DNA from: Limnobacter sp. CACIAM 66H1
Lineage (GTDB): Bacteria > Pseudomonadota > Gammaproteobacteria > Burkholderiales > Burkholderiaceae_B
Assembly: GCF_001601825.1 (NCBI RefSeq)
Contig: NZ_LUJK01000029.1
Span: 1-40,301 of the forward strand
Length of the DNA: 40,301 bases
Direction: 5' to 3'
A model generated the notes under the pieces. That model was not told the DNA's origin. It was given only the letters and a program-made list of their open reading frames with translations, and ran no database searches. The position numbers were made by a program, and so were the translations under genes. Every line of letters starts with the position of its first letter. Position 1 is the stretch's first letter. This document shows positions 8,499-16,414 of this stretch, in pieces.

Positions 8499-8526
8499 TT
8501 GAAGTGTAAGCGCTAGCCCTTATAAT
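8499..8526 (+). promoter_or_regulatory. Probable sigma-70 promoter of cysB
   Basis: TTGAAG (8499-8504), a 16-base spacer and a perfect TATAAT (8521-8526) on the plus strand would start RNA near 8533, about 45 bases before the cysB ATG. It needs no activator by its look, as expected for a regulator gene. Confidence 0.6.
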
Positions 8527-8551
8527 TCAAACGATAGTATTTCCATTTATA

Positions 8552-8568
8552 TATTCCCCTGTGGAATA
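8552..8568. promoter_or_regulatory. LysR-type palindrome, candidate CysB operator
   Basis: TATTCC, five bases, GGAATA: a perfect 6-bp inverted repeat containing the T-N11-A pattern of LysR-family boxes. It is downstream of the predicted cysB start point, where binding could repress cysB, and upstream of any leftward promoter for the cys operon. A half-site-like TATTTCC lies at 8538-8544. Confidence 0.45.
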
Positions 8569-8578
8569 AAGGGTTTTT

Positions 8579-9532
8579 ATGAACTTGCATCAGCTTCGAT
8601 TCGTTCGGGAAGCGGTTCGCCATGACTTCAGCTTGACCGATGCGGCCAAAGCGCTGTTCACCTCTCAGCCAGGTGTGTCCAAGGCAATCATCGAATTTGA
8701 AGAAGAGCTGGGCTTTCAGATTTTCAAGCGACACGGCAAACGCATCAAGGGTTTAACGCCGCCTGGAGAATTGGTGTATCAAGCCTGCGAGCGCGTTTTG
8801 GCGGAACTTGAAAATATCAAAAGAGTGGGTGAAGAATTTGCAGCGCGCGAAAGCGGGCAGTTAACAGTGGCCGTAACCCACACACAGGCACGCTACGTTT
8901 TGCCACAGGCGGTGGCTGCTTTTCGCAAAAAATTCCCGAAGGTGAAGCTGATCTTGCTGCAGGGCACCCCTGAGCAACTGGCGCAGTGGGTGCGCAAAGA
9001 CCAGGCCGACTTGGCCGTGGCTACCGAGGCTTTGGCTGATGAACCCGACCTGGTGACATTTCCCTGTTACGACTGGGGACACATTGCGGTGGCGCCCACT
9101 GATTCGCCCCTGTTAAAACCTTTTGCATCGGGCGGGCGGCAAATTGCGCTGGCTGATTTCGATCAGATGCCCATCATCACTTACGAAACCCATTTTGCAG
9201 GGCGCAAAAAGATTGATGCCGCGTTTCAAAAAGCCGGGGTGAATATTGAGCTGGTGCTTGAGGCCATTGATGCGGACGTGATTAAAACCTATGTGGGCTT
9301 GGGTTTGGGCGTGGGCATTATTGCTGAAGTTGCTTTTGATGCGTTGAAAGACAAAGGGTTGATGGCAGTACCCGTGGACCACTTGTTTGGCCGCAACACC
9401 ACGCGGATTGCCCTGCGGCAAGGTGTGTTCATGCGCACGCTGATGTATGAATTCATTGCGGTGTTTGCACCGATGTTGACCCCGAAGCTGATAGACCGCG
9501 TGTTGGGTGGGGGGCAGGCGTACGACATTTGA
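8579..9532 (+). CDS. cysB: CysB-type LysR regulator of sulfate assimilation
   Basis: A 317-residue LysR-family regulator. The N-terminal winged helix-turn-helix lies at about residues 18-40 (LTDAAKALFTSQPGVSKAI). The effector domain holds THTQARY, the CysB sulfate/N-acetylserine pocket motif, which separates CysB/Cbl from other LysR proteins. It diverges from the TSUP-cysI operon, so it very likely activates that operon under sulfur limitation and represses itself. AAAGGG at 8568-8573 serves as ribosome site. It could be named Cbl by others, but the operon context favours CysB. Confidence 0.9.
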   Translation: MNLHQLRFVREAVRHDFSLTDAAKALFTSQPGVSKAIIEFEEELGFQIFKRHGKRIKGLTPPGELVYQACERVLAELENIKRVGEEFAARESGQLTVAVTHTQARYVLPQAVAAFRKKFPKVKLILLQGTPEQLAQWVRKDQADLAVATEALADEPDLVTFPCYDWGHIAVAPTDSPLLKPFASGGRQIALADFDQMPIITYETHFAGRKKIDAAFQKAGVNIELVLEAIDADVIKTYVGLGLGVGIIAEVAFDALKDKGLMAVPVDHLFGRNTTRIALRQGVFMRTLMYEFIAVFAPMLTPKLIDRVLGGGQAYDI

Positions 9533-9708
9533 TGCTGCATGGTTTGGGTATGCTGCGTTGTTCGTTTATGCGGTGTGGCTTGGGTGTGTGGCGTGGTTGA
9601 TTTGTTCGGAGCGCAGTGCCTGTCGCAACAAGCACACGCGCACCTGAGCAAATCTGCACACCGCACACCGAAAAGCTAAGCACACATTTTGCACATTGCG
9701 TACATCAC

Positions 9709-9737
9709 GCAACTTGCCGCAGCGTTTTACAAGTTGC
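9709..9737. repeat. Perfect 8-bp inverted repeat
   Basis: GCAACTTG (9709-9716) and CAAGTTGC (9730-9737) flank 13 bases. It is part of the hairpin series in the gene-free region; no T-run follows on either strand. Confidence 0.6.
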
Positions 9738-9816
9738 ACATGGAGCGCTGTTCGGGGCGAGTTCAGGCCAGCCCGCCCAACGACCTCGCAGCGCGGGGCG
9801 ATTCCGCGAGAAATCG

Positions 9817-9843
9817 ATGCAAAGGCGCTATTGCGCTTTGCAT
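9817..9843. repeat. Strong 11-bp hairpin with one bulge
   Basis: ATGCAAA (9817-9823) pairs with TTTGCAT (9837-9843), and GCGC (9825-9828) with GCGC (9833-9836) around a TATT loop, with G9824 bulged. It is the most stable-looking stem of the region and lacks a T-run. Confidence 0.65.
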
Positions 9844-9963
9844 GACCCAAGCCAGGGGGTTAGTTGGGAGAATTCGGGCTGCGCCAAGCCCAAACAGTGC
9901 GGCTATGCTGCTTGTTGATGCGCCAGCTCGAGCGGTACGGCTGTTCAGCGGTTCGGCTTGCCG

Positions 9964-10863
9964 CTAGGCTCGCATGTGCTTGCGAACCACCTCAAAAACT
10001 CTCGACGTGTCCTGACTTTTAGGTCCATTGACCACCAGTTCATCCAGCAATTCTGCGGTTTTAAACAACAGCGGCAAGTGCAAACCCTGCTTCTTCGCTG
10101 CATCCGCCACCATGCGCACATCTTTTGCGTGCAGGTGCGCCTCAATGGAAACCGGGTCGGTGAAACCTTTCACCATGTGGGGGCCAGCCCAATCCAATAC
10201 ACGGCTCGCGGGCAATCCGGCTTGCAGCAGCTCAAGTACCACGCTCAATTCAGCACCTTGCTCCAGTGCGTAATTCATGGCTTCGGCAATGCCCACCAAT
10301 TGAATGCACAGTGCCATTTGATTGGCCGCTTTAATGGCTTGACCTGCACCCGAAGGCCCCACATGCCGGATGGTCTTGCCCAAATGCTTGAGCATGGGCT
10401 CAATCTGATTGAAGGCTGCCAAATCCCCGCCTGCCATCATGCTCAAGGTTGCAGCGCGCGCGCCCGCAGCGCCGCCAGAGACAGGGCAATCAATGTAATC
10501 AATGTCGCGGGACTTTAATTGGCGTGCGATGTCGGCCACAGCAGCCGCATCTATGGTGCTGAAATCCACAATGATCGAACCAGGCTGTGCATGTTGCGCA
10601 AGGCCGCCATCGCGAAACAGCAGCGATTGAACATCCGCGGTGTTCGTGACATTCAAAGCAAGCAGGCGTGTACCTGCGCAAAGGGCTTCAATACTCGGTT
10701 GCGCAACAAGAGGGATGTCAGCCAGTGCTTGGAAGGTGGATGCGCTGCGCGCCCAGGCCAGCACAGTGTAGCCCGCATTGCAAAGGTGGGCCGCCATGGC
10801 GGACCCCATGTTGCCAAGGCCAATAAAGCCAATGGTTTTGGGTGTGGGGAATGTTGAGTTCAT
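9964..10863 (-). CDS. 3-hydroxyisobutyrate dehydrogenase-family reductase
   Basis: A 299-residue NAD(P)-dependent beta-hydroxyacid dehydrogenase. The N-terminal Rossmann motif is GFIGLGNMG (12-20); the substrate motif DCPVSGGAAGA begins near 125; the catalytic lysine is Lys178 in GAGQAIKAANQ, and the C-terminal all-helical dimer domain is present. Relatives act on 3-hydroxyisobutyrate, tartronate semialdehyde (GarR, GlxR) or succinic semialdehyde. No catabolic genes adjoin it, so the substrate cannot be named. TATAAT on the minus strand ends seven bases before the ATG, raising the possibility of a leaderless transcript. It lies 20 bp after the 98-residue gene. Confidence 0.9.
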   Translation of the reverse strand: MNSTFPTPKTIGFIGLGNMGSAMAAHLCNAGYTVLAWARSASTFQALADIPLVAQPSIEALCAGTRLLALNVTNTADVQSLLFRDGGLAQHAQPGSIIVDFSTIDAAAVADIARQLKSRDIDYIDCPVSGGAAGARAATLSMMAGGDLAAFNQIEPMLKHLGKTIRHVGPSGAGQAIKAANQMALCIQLVGIAEAMNYALEQGAELSVVLELLQAGLPASRVLDWAGPHMVKGFTDPVSIEAHLHAKDVRMVADAAKKQGLHLPLLFKTAELLDELVVNGPKSQDTSRVFEVVRKHMRA

Positions 10864-10870
10864 CCCCCGG

Positions 10871-10876
10871 ATTATA
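10871..10876 (-). promoter_or_regulatory. TATAAT -10 just before the dehydrogenase ATG
   Basis: A perfect -10 hexamer whose predicted start point falls at or within a base or two of the ATG at 10863. I see no matching -35, so this is weak on its own. Confidence 0.3.
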
Positions 10877-10883
10877 GTCAGCT

Positions 10884-11180
10884 TCAGTGGGTCTGCATGC
10901 TCGGGTTTTCAGCAATGTGCAGGTCGTTTAAACGGCAATATTGAAGCTCGCCGCTGTGCAGTTGAACCAGCACCGGGTGACTTGTTGATATCCAGCGTCC
11001 AAACTCGGCGATGTTATAGGCAATCACAGTGGCTGGCGCGGTGTTCAGCAGCACTTCGGCGCCGACTTTGAACAACTTCACGGTTTGGCGAAGTGTACGT
11101 TTGCGCATCAGTGTTTGACCATCGGGGTAACGCCGACCCAATGAACCGGCGGCGTTGGAATAGGCGATTGTGAGGGGCAT
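10884..11180 (-). CDS. Unknown 98-residue protein
   Basis: I do not recognise this protein. It has no signal peptide or membrane helix and one cysteine. The first 40 residues are basic (RKRTLRQTVK), and the rest alternates hydrophobic and polar residues (VGAEVLLNTAP, HPVLVQLHSGELQYC) as in a small beta-barrel of SH3 type; that fold guess is mine. A good GGAGG (11186-11190 on the minus strand), five bases before the ATG, supports it as a real gene. An 11-bp inverted repeat covers its leader. It is followed after 20 bp by the dehydrogenase gene. Confidence 0.65.
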   Translation of the reverse strand: MPLTIAYSNAAGSLGRRYPDGQTLMRKRTLRQTVKLFKVGAEVLLNTAPATVIAYNIAEFGRWISTSHPVLVQLHSGELQYCRLNDLHIAENPSMQTH

Positions 11181-11189
11181 TGTTGCCTC

Positions 11190-11229
11190 CAGGCTGGTGT
11201 GTACAGTTTAGTTATACGACACCAGCCTG
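11190..11229 (-). promoter_or_regulatory. 11-bp inverted repeat over the leader of the 98-residue gene
   Basis: Perfect arms 11190-11200 and 11219-11229 (core GGCTGGTGT/ACACCAGCC) flank 18 bases that contain TATAAC (11211-11216, minus strand), a possible -10. In RNA the 3' arm ends in the first G of the ribosome site. It could be an operator spanning the promoter or a hairpin at the translation start. Confidence 0.6.
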
Positions 11230-11282
11230 AAAAGCAGTTTACCGAACATGGGGGAATAACCCGTTCAGTTTCTAGCGCTGTC

Positions 11283-12152
11283 TTAGTGAGATGGCAACAG
11301 CAACTGGTTTTGAATCAGCATGAACAGTTCGCTGTTTGGATCAGCGATGCTGTCGCAAATGCTGAAATGATCGGCATTGACCTGCAAAGGTGGGTTCAGG
11401 CCCCAGTGAGATGCCAAATAAGCGCTTTGTTCCTTAAAGGCATCGGTTTCCTTGGTGCCAAAGGCCAGGTGCACTGGAATGGTGGGCTTGGGCATCAAGG
11501 CCGGGCTAACCATGCGGGTGCGCTTCTGATTCAGCTTCAAGTCTTTTTGAATAAAAGGTGTGTGCACCAAGGGGCTCAGGTCGTAAATGCCCGAAATGGC
11601 AATCACGGACTTCACCACGTCTTGTGGCAGGTCGGAGGCCCAAAGGGGCCAAAACGCCAACGCGCTCATCACACCCAAATGCCCACCAGCCGAATGTCCG
11701 CACACCACGATCTGGTTGGCATCAAAACCAAAACGATCCGCCTGGCGATACAGCCACTCAATGCCGCGTAAGGTTTGGCGAACACTGTCTTCAATCGTCA
11801 CGCGTGGAATCAGGCCGTAATTCAGCAGTGCCACCGAATAGCCCCGGGCCACATAAGGCTTGGCCAGAAAGGTGAAGTCGTATTTGTCCAGTGAGCGCCA
11901 GTATCCGCCGTGGATAAAAATCAACAGTGGCTTGCCGGGCTTGCCTGGAATGACATCCACGGTTTCTGCTTCCGATTCACCGAAGTACTGGTTCCAGAAC
12001 CCATCCAGATCAAAACGGGCGTAGCGGGACTGTTCGGCCCAGCGAGCAAAAGTTTTGGGGTGATCGGGCAGGTAAGAGCGGACGTTGTACTGGCTCTCGA
12101 GCCAAGCCACGTCGGGCTGGTTCTCGCCACTTTGGGCTTTTGTGTCGGCCAT
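11283..12152 (-). CDS. Alpha/beta hydrolase, kynurenine-formamidase-like
   Basis: A 289-residue hydrolase. HGGYW supplies the oxyanion hole as in kynurenine formamidase-type and carboxylesterase-type enzymes, GHSAGGH carries the nucleophilic serine, and the histidine in NADHFSI near the C terminus completes the triad. No signal peptide, so it is cytoplasmic. The start at ATG 12152 (MADTKAQ) is chosen because the frame upstream only offers a TTG and reads through poorly conserved-looking sequence; the ribosome site is weak. No tryptophan-degradation genes are nearby, so the substrate is open. Confidence 0.82.
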   Translation of the reverse strand: MADTKAQSGENQPDVAWLESQYNVRSYLPDHPKTFARWAEQSRYARFDLDGFWNQYFGESEAETVDVIPGKPGKPLLIFIHGGYWRSLDKYDFTFLAKPYVARGYSVALLNYGLIPRVTIEDSVRQTLRGIEWLYRQADRFGFDANQIVVCGHSAGGHLGVMSALAFWPLWASDLPQDVVKSVIAISGIYDLSPLVHTPFIQKDLKLNQKRTRMVSPALMPKPTIPVHLAFGTKETDAFKEQSAYLASHWGLNPPLQVNADHFSICDSIADPNSELFMLIQNQLLLPSH

Positions 12153-12301
12153 ATGGCAGTGCAAAAATGTGTGTTTGGGTTGTTGGGCAGAATAAATTCG
12201 TGACACAACATACCGTAAAGGGACCAAAAAGTCCAATTTTCATGCCAATTTCGCGGTTGATTAAACACAATGGCAATAATTTTGTGCTTACAATGAAAAG
12301 T

Positions 12302-13507
12302 TCAGCGTTTCAGTCGAAAGCTGGCCCAGCATGCAAGTGCAACAAAGGCCACCACAGCGGCTGCCATGGGTAAAGCGGTGTCGTCGTGCACTACCGAAAC
12401 AGCCCAACTGGCCAATCCTCCCAAACCAAACTGTGCGCAGCCATACAGGGCCGAGGCCGCACCCGCGTTTTTAGGGTGCTTGCCCAACAATTGTGCGGTG
12501 GTGTTGGGGGCAACAAACCCCAATGATCCTACGCACATCAGGAAGCCGATCACCATCAGACCCAGGTTCCAGTGGTCCGTGCCAGCATTCCACGCGCTGC
12601 TCAATACCAGGAGTGCGCCCAGCAAACCCAGCATTGAGCCGGTTTTAATTAGCGGGGTAGTGCCTGTGTGTTTCACCAGCCTTGTCGATGCATAACCAAA
12701 TCCAATCAAGGTCAATATGTTGGAGCCGAACAGCACGGCATAGGTTTTTTCACTCAAATCAAAAAATTCGATGTACACAAAGGGTGTACCCGTAATGTAG
12801 GCGAACATGGCGGCGAAATGCGCTCCACCTGAAATGATCAGCAGGCGTGCATCTCTGTGTTGGAAAACAGTCCAGTAACCCCGAAAGGCCAGCGATATCG
12901 AAGTTTGGCTGCGGGTTTGGCTCAAGGTTTCGGGCAGTAACAGGTAGGCGGCGATGGTGCATGCGGCACCAAATAGCGCCAAGGCGAGAAATTCGTAACG
13001 CCATGAACCCAGCTCTAAAATATACGCGCCAAGAAGTGGCGCAATCATGGGTGCCAGCGAGGTAACCATGGCGATCATGGCCATGACTCGGGCGGAGTCT
13101 GTCTCGCCAAACAGGTCCCGAATGACAGCACGCGAAATGACCGCAGCGGCCCCACCTCCAAAGGCCTGGATCAGTCGAAACGCCAGCAATTGCTCGATGG
13201 ATTGCGCCAGCATGCAGGCCACACTGGCCAACACAAACAAGGTGGTCCCGGCAAAGATCATTCGCCTGCGCCCAAACCGGTCGGAGAGTGGCCCATAAAA
13301 CAGCATGCCCATGGCAAACCCGGCCAGAAACACGGTCACAGTTTGTTGTACGCGCCCTGCGGGTGCCTGCAGTTCCTCGCTGATTGCAGCAAAGCTTGGC
13401 AAATACAGGTCGATTGCCAGCGGGGCAAATGCGGCGAGTGCTGCAAGCAGTAAAAACATGGGACGGTTGATCACAAAACTGGCTTCCAGTGCGAGGGGAT
13501 TGGGCAT
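12302..13507 (-). CDS. Bcr/CflA-family MFS drug exporter
   Basis: A twelve-helix major facilitator of the Bcr/CflA (DHA1) group, about 401 residues from the chosen start. The second loop has the family signature GPLSDRFGRRR, and the helix 1 region LAALAAFAPLAIDLYLPS is typical of Bcr/CflA, including the acidic residue in IDLYLP. These proteins export bicyclomycin, chloramphenicol, sulfonamides or, in some cases, cysteine and dipeptides. ATG 13507 places a usual short tail before helix 1; ATG 13531 is an alternative. No regulator adjoins it. It diverges from cydA. Confidence 0.88.
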   Translation of the reverse strand: MPNPLALEASFVINRPMFLLLAALAAFAPLAIDLYLPSFAAISEELQAPAGRVQQTVTVFLAGFAMGMLFYGPLSDRFGRRRMIFAGTTLFVLASVACMLAQSIEQLLAFRLIQAFGGGAAAVISRAVIRDLFGETDSARVMAMIAMVTSLAPMIAPLLGAYILELGSWRYEFLALALFGAACTIAAYLLLPETLSQTRSQTSISLAFRGYWTVFQHRDARLLIISGGAHFAAMFAYITGTPFVYIEFFDLSEKTYAVLFGSNILTLIGFGYASTRLVKHTGTTPLIKTGSMLGLLGALLVLSSAWNAGTDHWNLGLMVIGFLMCVGSLGFVAPNTTAQLLGKHPKNAGAASALYGCAQFGLGGLASWAVSVVHDDTALPMAAAVVAFVALACWASFRLKR

Positions 13508-13544
13508 TGTACGCGTTGTGCAGTGCTTCATTGAGCAAACCAAT

Positions 13545-13573
13545 TTGACAGACTGCATGTAGCTAATTATGGT
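13545..13573 (+). promoter_or_regulatory. Sigma-70 promoter of the cydAB operon
   Basis: Perfect TTGACA (13545-13550), 17 bases, TATGGT (13568-13573). RNA would begin near 13580, about 44 bases before the cydA ATG. Confidence 0.65.
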
Positions 13574-13623
13574 CATATTCATGCCATGGCTGTTTGTATT
13601 CAGTTGCTTTCGTGGGGTGCTGC

Positions 13624-15012
13624 ATGGAATTCACGTCGCTTGATCTTGCCCGAATCCAGTTCGCGGCCAATATTACTTTCCACATCCTGTTTCCAACCAT
13701 CACCATCGGCCTGGGCTGGGTGATGTTTTACCTGCGCTTGCAGCATGTGCGCACTGGCAAAACGGAATGGGAGCAGGCCCATTACTTCTGGACAAAAATT
13801 TTCGCGCTGACCTTCGCCATGGGCGTGGTCTCGGGCATCACCATGAGTTTTCAGTTCGGCACCAACTGGCCGGGATTCATGGAGAAAACCGGAAACATTT
13901 CTGGCCCCCTTCTGGGCTACGAAGTGCTGACCGCGTTCTTTTTGGAGGCAACGTTTTTGGGGGTGATGTTGTTTGGCAAACAGCGGGTGTCGCCCAAGGT
14001 TCATTTGTTGGCCACCTTTTTGGTGGCATTTGGCACCACCTTATCGGCTTTCTGGATTCTGGTGCTGAACAGCTGGATGCAAACCCCGCAGGGTTTCGAA
14101 ATTATTGATGGCCAGATGCACGCCACCAATTGGCTGGAAATTATCTGGAACCCGTCTTTCCCGTATCGCTTCACGCACATGTTGCTGGCCAGCGGCTTGA
14201 CTGTGTTCTTTGTGATTGCGGGCGGTAGCGCACTTCAAATTCTGCGCAAACGTGAGAAGCCTTTCACTCGCCACATGTTAAAGCTGGGTGTTTATGGCGC
14301 TGCCGTACTGATTCCAATCCAGATCTTTGTGGGTGATTTGCACGGATTGAACACCTTGAAACACCAGCCTGCCAAAGTGGCGGCCATGGAGGGCGTTTGG
14401 GAGACCGAGAAGGGTGCACCGCTGCTGTTGTTTGCCATTCCCGACAGCGAAGCGCGTACCAATCATTTTGAAATTGGCATACCGAAAATGGCCAGTTTCA
14501 TTTTGACGCACGACTTTGACGGCGAAATCAAAGGGCTCAATGATTTTCTCAATACTCACCCACCAGTGGGTCCTGTGTTTTATTCCTTCCGGGTCATGGT
14601 GGGGATGGGAGTGTTGATGTTGCTGGTGTCTTGGGCCTCGGTGTGGGCCTTCCGCAAAACAGGCCCAGTGCTTGAAAACAAAACCCATCGACTCATATTG
14701 ACCGCTTTGATGTTCATGATGTTTTCGGGCTGGGTGGCCACGGTGGCTGGCTGGTGGGTCACCGAAATTGGTCGTCAACCCTATGTGGTGTACGGCGTGC
14801 TGGGCACTGCCGATGTGGTGGCCCAGCACCCGCCCCAGTTGCTGGCATTCACCGTGTTGTTGTACATGGCCATGTACATTGGTTTGATCATCTCTTATGT
14901 GTGGGTGCTGCGGTATATGCTGTTGGGCGGAATCGGTTCATCCAAGAAGGTCAATTGGGGTGGAGCACCCACGGCAACTACACCTGCAGACAAGCTGCGC
15001 CGCGAACAATAA
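13624..15012 (+). CDS. cydA: Cytochrome bd-type quinol oxidase subunit I
   Basis: Subunit I of a bd-type ubiquinol oxidase in the inner membrane. Heme ligands are visible: His20 (TFHILFPT), His185 (YRFTHM) and Met325 (FYSFRVMVGMG); Lys251 and Glu256 in KVAAMEG belong to the quinol site. At 462 residues it is shorter than the 522-residue E. coli CydA, meaning a short Q-loop as in the cyanide-insensitive (CioA) branch. ATG 13624 gives the normal N terminus; a GGGG lies about eight bases upstream. Such oxidases work at low oxygen and resist sulfide, cyanide and nitric oxide. Confidence 0.94.
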   Translation: MEFTSLDLARIQFAANITFHILFPTITIGLGWVMFYLRLQHVRTGKTEWEQAHYFWTKIFALTFAMGVVSGITMSFQFGTNWPGFMEKTGNISGPLLGYEVLTAFFLEATFLGVMLFGKQRVSPKVHLLATFLVAFGTTLSAFWILVLNSWMQTPQGFEIIDGQMHATNWLEIIWNPSFPYRFTHMLLASGLTVFFVIAGGSALQILRKREKPFTRHMLKLGVYGAAVLIPIQIFVGDLHGLNTLKHQPAKVAAMEGVWETEKGAPLLLFAIPDSEARTNHFEIGIPKMASFILTHDFDGEIKGLNDFLNTHPPVGPVFYSFRVMVGMGVLMLLVSWASVWAFRKTGPVLENKTHRLILTALMFMMFSGWVATVAGWWVTEIGRQPYVVYGVLGTADVVAQHPPQLLAFTVLLYMAMYIGLIISYVWVLRYMLLGGIGSSKKVNWGGAPTATTPADKLRREQ

Positions 15013-15027
15013 AAGGGGATCTGCGTG

Positions 15028-16026
15028 ATGACTTTCGAAGAGTTTTTGCCGCTGTTGTTCATGGGTGTCATGGGACTGTCCCTGCTGATTTACGTGGTGC
15101 TGGATGGGTACGATCTGGGTGTGGGGCTTTTGTTACCCCATGCCACAGACGATGAAAAAGACACCATGATCAATTCTATTGGTCCGTTCTGGGATGCAAA
15201 TGAAACCTGGCTTGTGCTGGGTGTGGGTGTATTGCTGGTGGCGTTTCCAAAAGCACACGGCGTGGTGTTGACTGCTTTGTACCTGCCTGTCACGTTCATG
15301 CTGTTGGGCTTGGTGCTGCGCGGTGTGGCTTTTGATTTCCGTGTGAAAGTGGATGTGGCTTACAAGCCGCTGTGGAACCGGATTTTTTTCATTGGTTCGC
15401 TGGTGACTTCGGTTTCACAAGGCTGGATGCTGGGCAGTTACATCACTGGTTTCTCGAACCATTGGTCACAACTGGTGTTCAATTTGGGTGTGGCCATCAC
15501 TCTGCCTTTTGCCTACACGCTGCTGGCCAGTGGTTGGTTGATCATGAAAACCGAAGGCGATTTGATCGAGAAGTCTCGCCGCTGGGGGAGAATCAGTTTT
15601 TGGCCCATGCTGGCCTCAATTGCCTTTATTTCAGCCATGACACCCTTGGTCGTGCCTGAGATTTTCGAGAAATGGTTCAGTTTTCCCAATATCGTAGCGC
15701 TTGCGCCCATTCCAATTGCATCGGTGTTGTGCCTGTGGGGTATTCACCATGTGCTTGGCAGCCAGCGTCTGATGGATGCCGGCTATGGTTGGATGGTTTT
15801 CGCACTGACGGCGGGAGTCATGACGTTGGCCTTTATGGGCTTGGCCTACAGCCAGTACCCCTACGTGGTGTTGAATCAATTGACCGTTTGGGAGGCCGCT
15901 TCTTCCCCTGAAGCATTGAAAATTATTCTGGTGGGTGTGGTGATCACTTTGCCGACAATCCTCGGTTACACTGCGTTTTCTTACAAAGTGTTCTGGGGTA
16001 AGGCCAAGGAATTGTCTTATCAGTAA
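15028..16026 (+). CDS. cydB: Cytochrome bd-type quinol oxidase subunit II
   Basis: Subunit II partner of CydA, a membrane protein of 332 residues with about eight helices. Family marks are YVVLDGYDLGVGLL, IGPFWDANETWLV and LRGVAFDFR. AAAAGGGG at 15011-15018 lies nine bases before ATG 15028; a GTG three bases earlier is also possible. It follows cydA by 15 bp. I see no short cydX-type reading frame in the 36 bp after it. Confidence 0.94.
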   Translation: MTFEEFLPLLFMGVMGLSLLIYVVLDGYDLGVGLLLPHATDDEKDTMINSIGPFWDANETWLVLGVGVLLVAFPKAHGVVLTALYLPVTFMLLGLVLRGVAFDFRVKVDVAYKPLWNRIFFIGSLVTSVSQGWMLGSYITGFSNHWSQLVFNLGVAITLPFAYTLLASGWLIMKTEGDLIEKSRRWGRISFWPMLASIAFISAMTPLVVPEIFEKWFSFPNIVALAPIPIASVLCLWGIHHVLGSQRLMDAGYGWMVFALTAGVMTLAFMGLAYSQYPYVVLNQLTVWEAASSPEALKIILVGVVITLPTILGYTAFSYKVFWGKAKELSYQ

Positions 16027-16062
16027 CCACGCAGTATCAACGCACCGAAGGAATTTGTTGAA

Positions 16063-16401
16063 ATGAGCATCAGGCAACTGAGCAATGAGGTCGCTGTGTG
16101 CGGCCAAATCAGTCCGGAAGATTTGGAAGCGATCGCCGAGCTGGGTTTTAAAACAATCGTGAATAATCGACCGGACCATGAGGTGGGTCCCCAACTGGCC
16201 CATTCGGTGATCGAAGCCAAAGCGAAAAGTTTGGGTTTGGCCATTCACTATTTGCCCATGGATGTTGGCCAGCCGCCATCGGAAGTATTGCTCGAGGACT
16301 TCAAGCGAATCCTTGATTCAGCCGAAAAGCCAGTGTTGGCATATTGTCGCAGCGGCAATCGGTCCGGCCAAATTTATATGGGTGCTTGCGCCCTGAAATA
16401 A
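16063..16401 (+). CDS. TIGR01244/DUF442 family sulfurtransferase-like protein
   Basis: A 112-residue single-domain protein of the DUF442 (TIGR01244) family, found alone or fused to the persulfide dioxygenase-like Blh protein. The active loop CRSGNR (Cys95-Arg100) matches the six-residue CRxGx(R/T) loop of rhodaneses; the fold is that of dual-specificity phosphatases. Persulfide transfer is more likely than phosphatase action, but this is not proven for the family as a whole. It lies 36 bp after cydB and is probably in the same operon, next to a sulfide-resistant oxidase. Confidence 0.82.
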   Translation: MSIRQLSNEVAVCGQISPEDLEAIAELGFKTIVNNRPDHEVGPQLAHSVIEAKAKSLGLAIHYLPMDVGQPPSEVLLEDFKRILDSAEKPVLAYCRSGNRSGQIYMGACALK

Positions 16402-16414
16402 ACCGGCTTTTTGC

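Larger units (their letters stand above)
9533..9963. other. Gene-free, hairpin-rich intergenic region
   Basis: A 431-bp stretch between convergent cysB and the dehydrogenase gene. Open frames here have no start site, family likeness or codon pattern like their neighbours. It contains a diverged 22-base direct repeat (9541-9562 and 9577-9598, 17 of 22 identical) and at least five possible stem-loops: 9709-9737, 9755-9778, 9792-9808, 9817-9843 and 9876-9891. None is followed by a T-run, so they are not plain terminators. It could be a structured RNA, a dispersed intergenic repeat, or remains of a gene. Confidence 0.5.

Noticed and set aside
9566-9850. 94-codon minus-strand open frame in the gene-free region
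   Set aside because: No ribosome site, no family likeness, and it runs through the strongest hairpins; more likely a chance frame, though kept in mind as part of a dispersed repeat.
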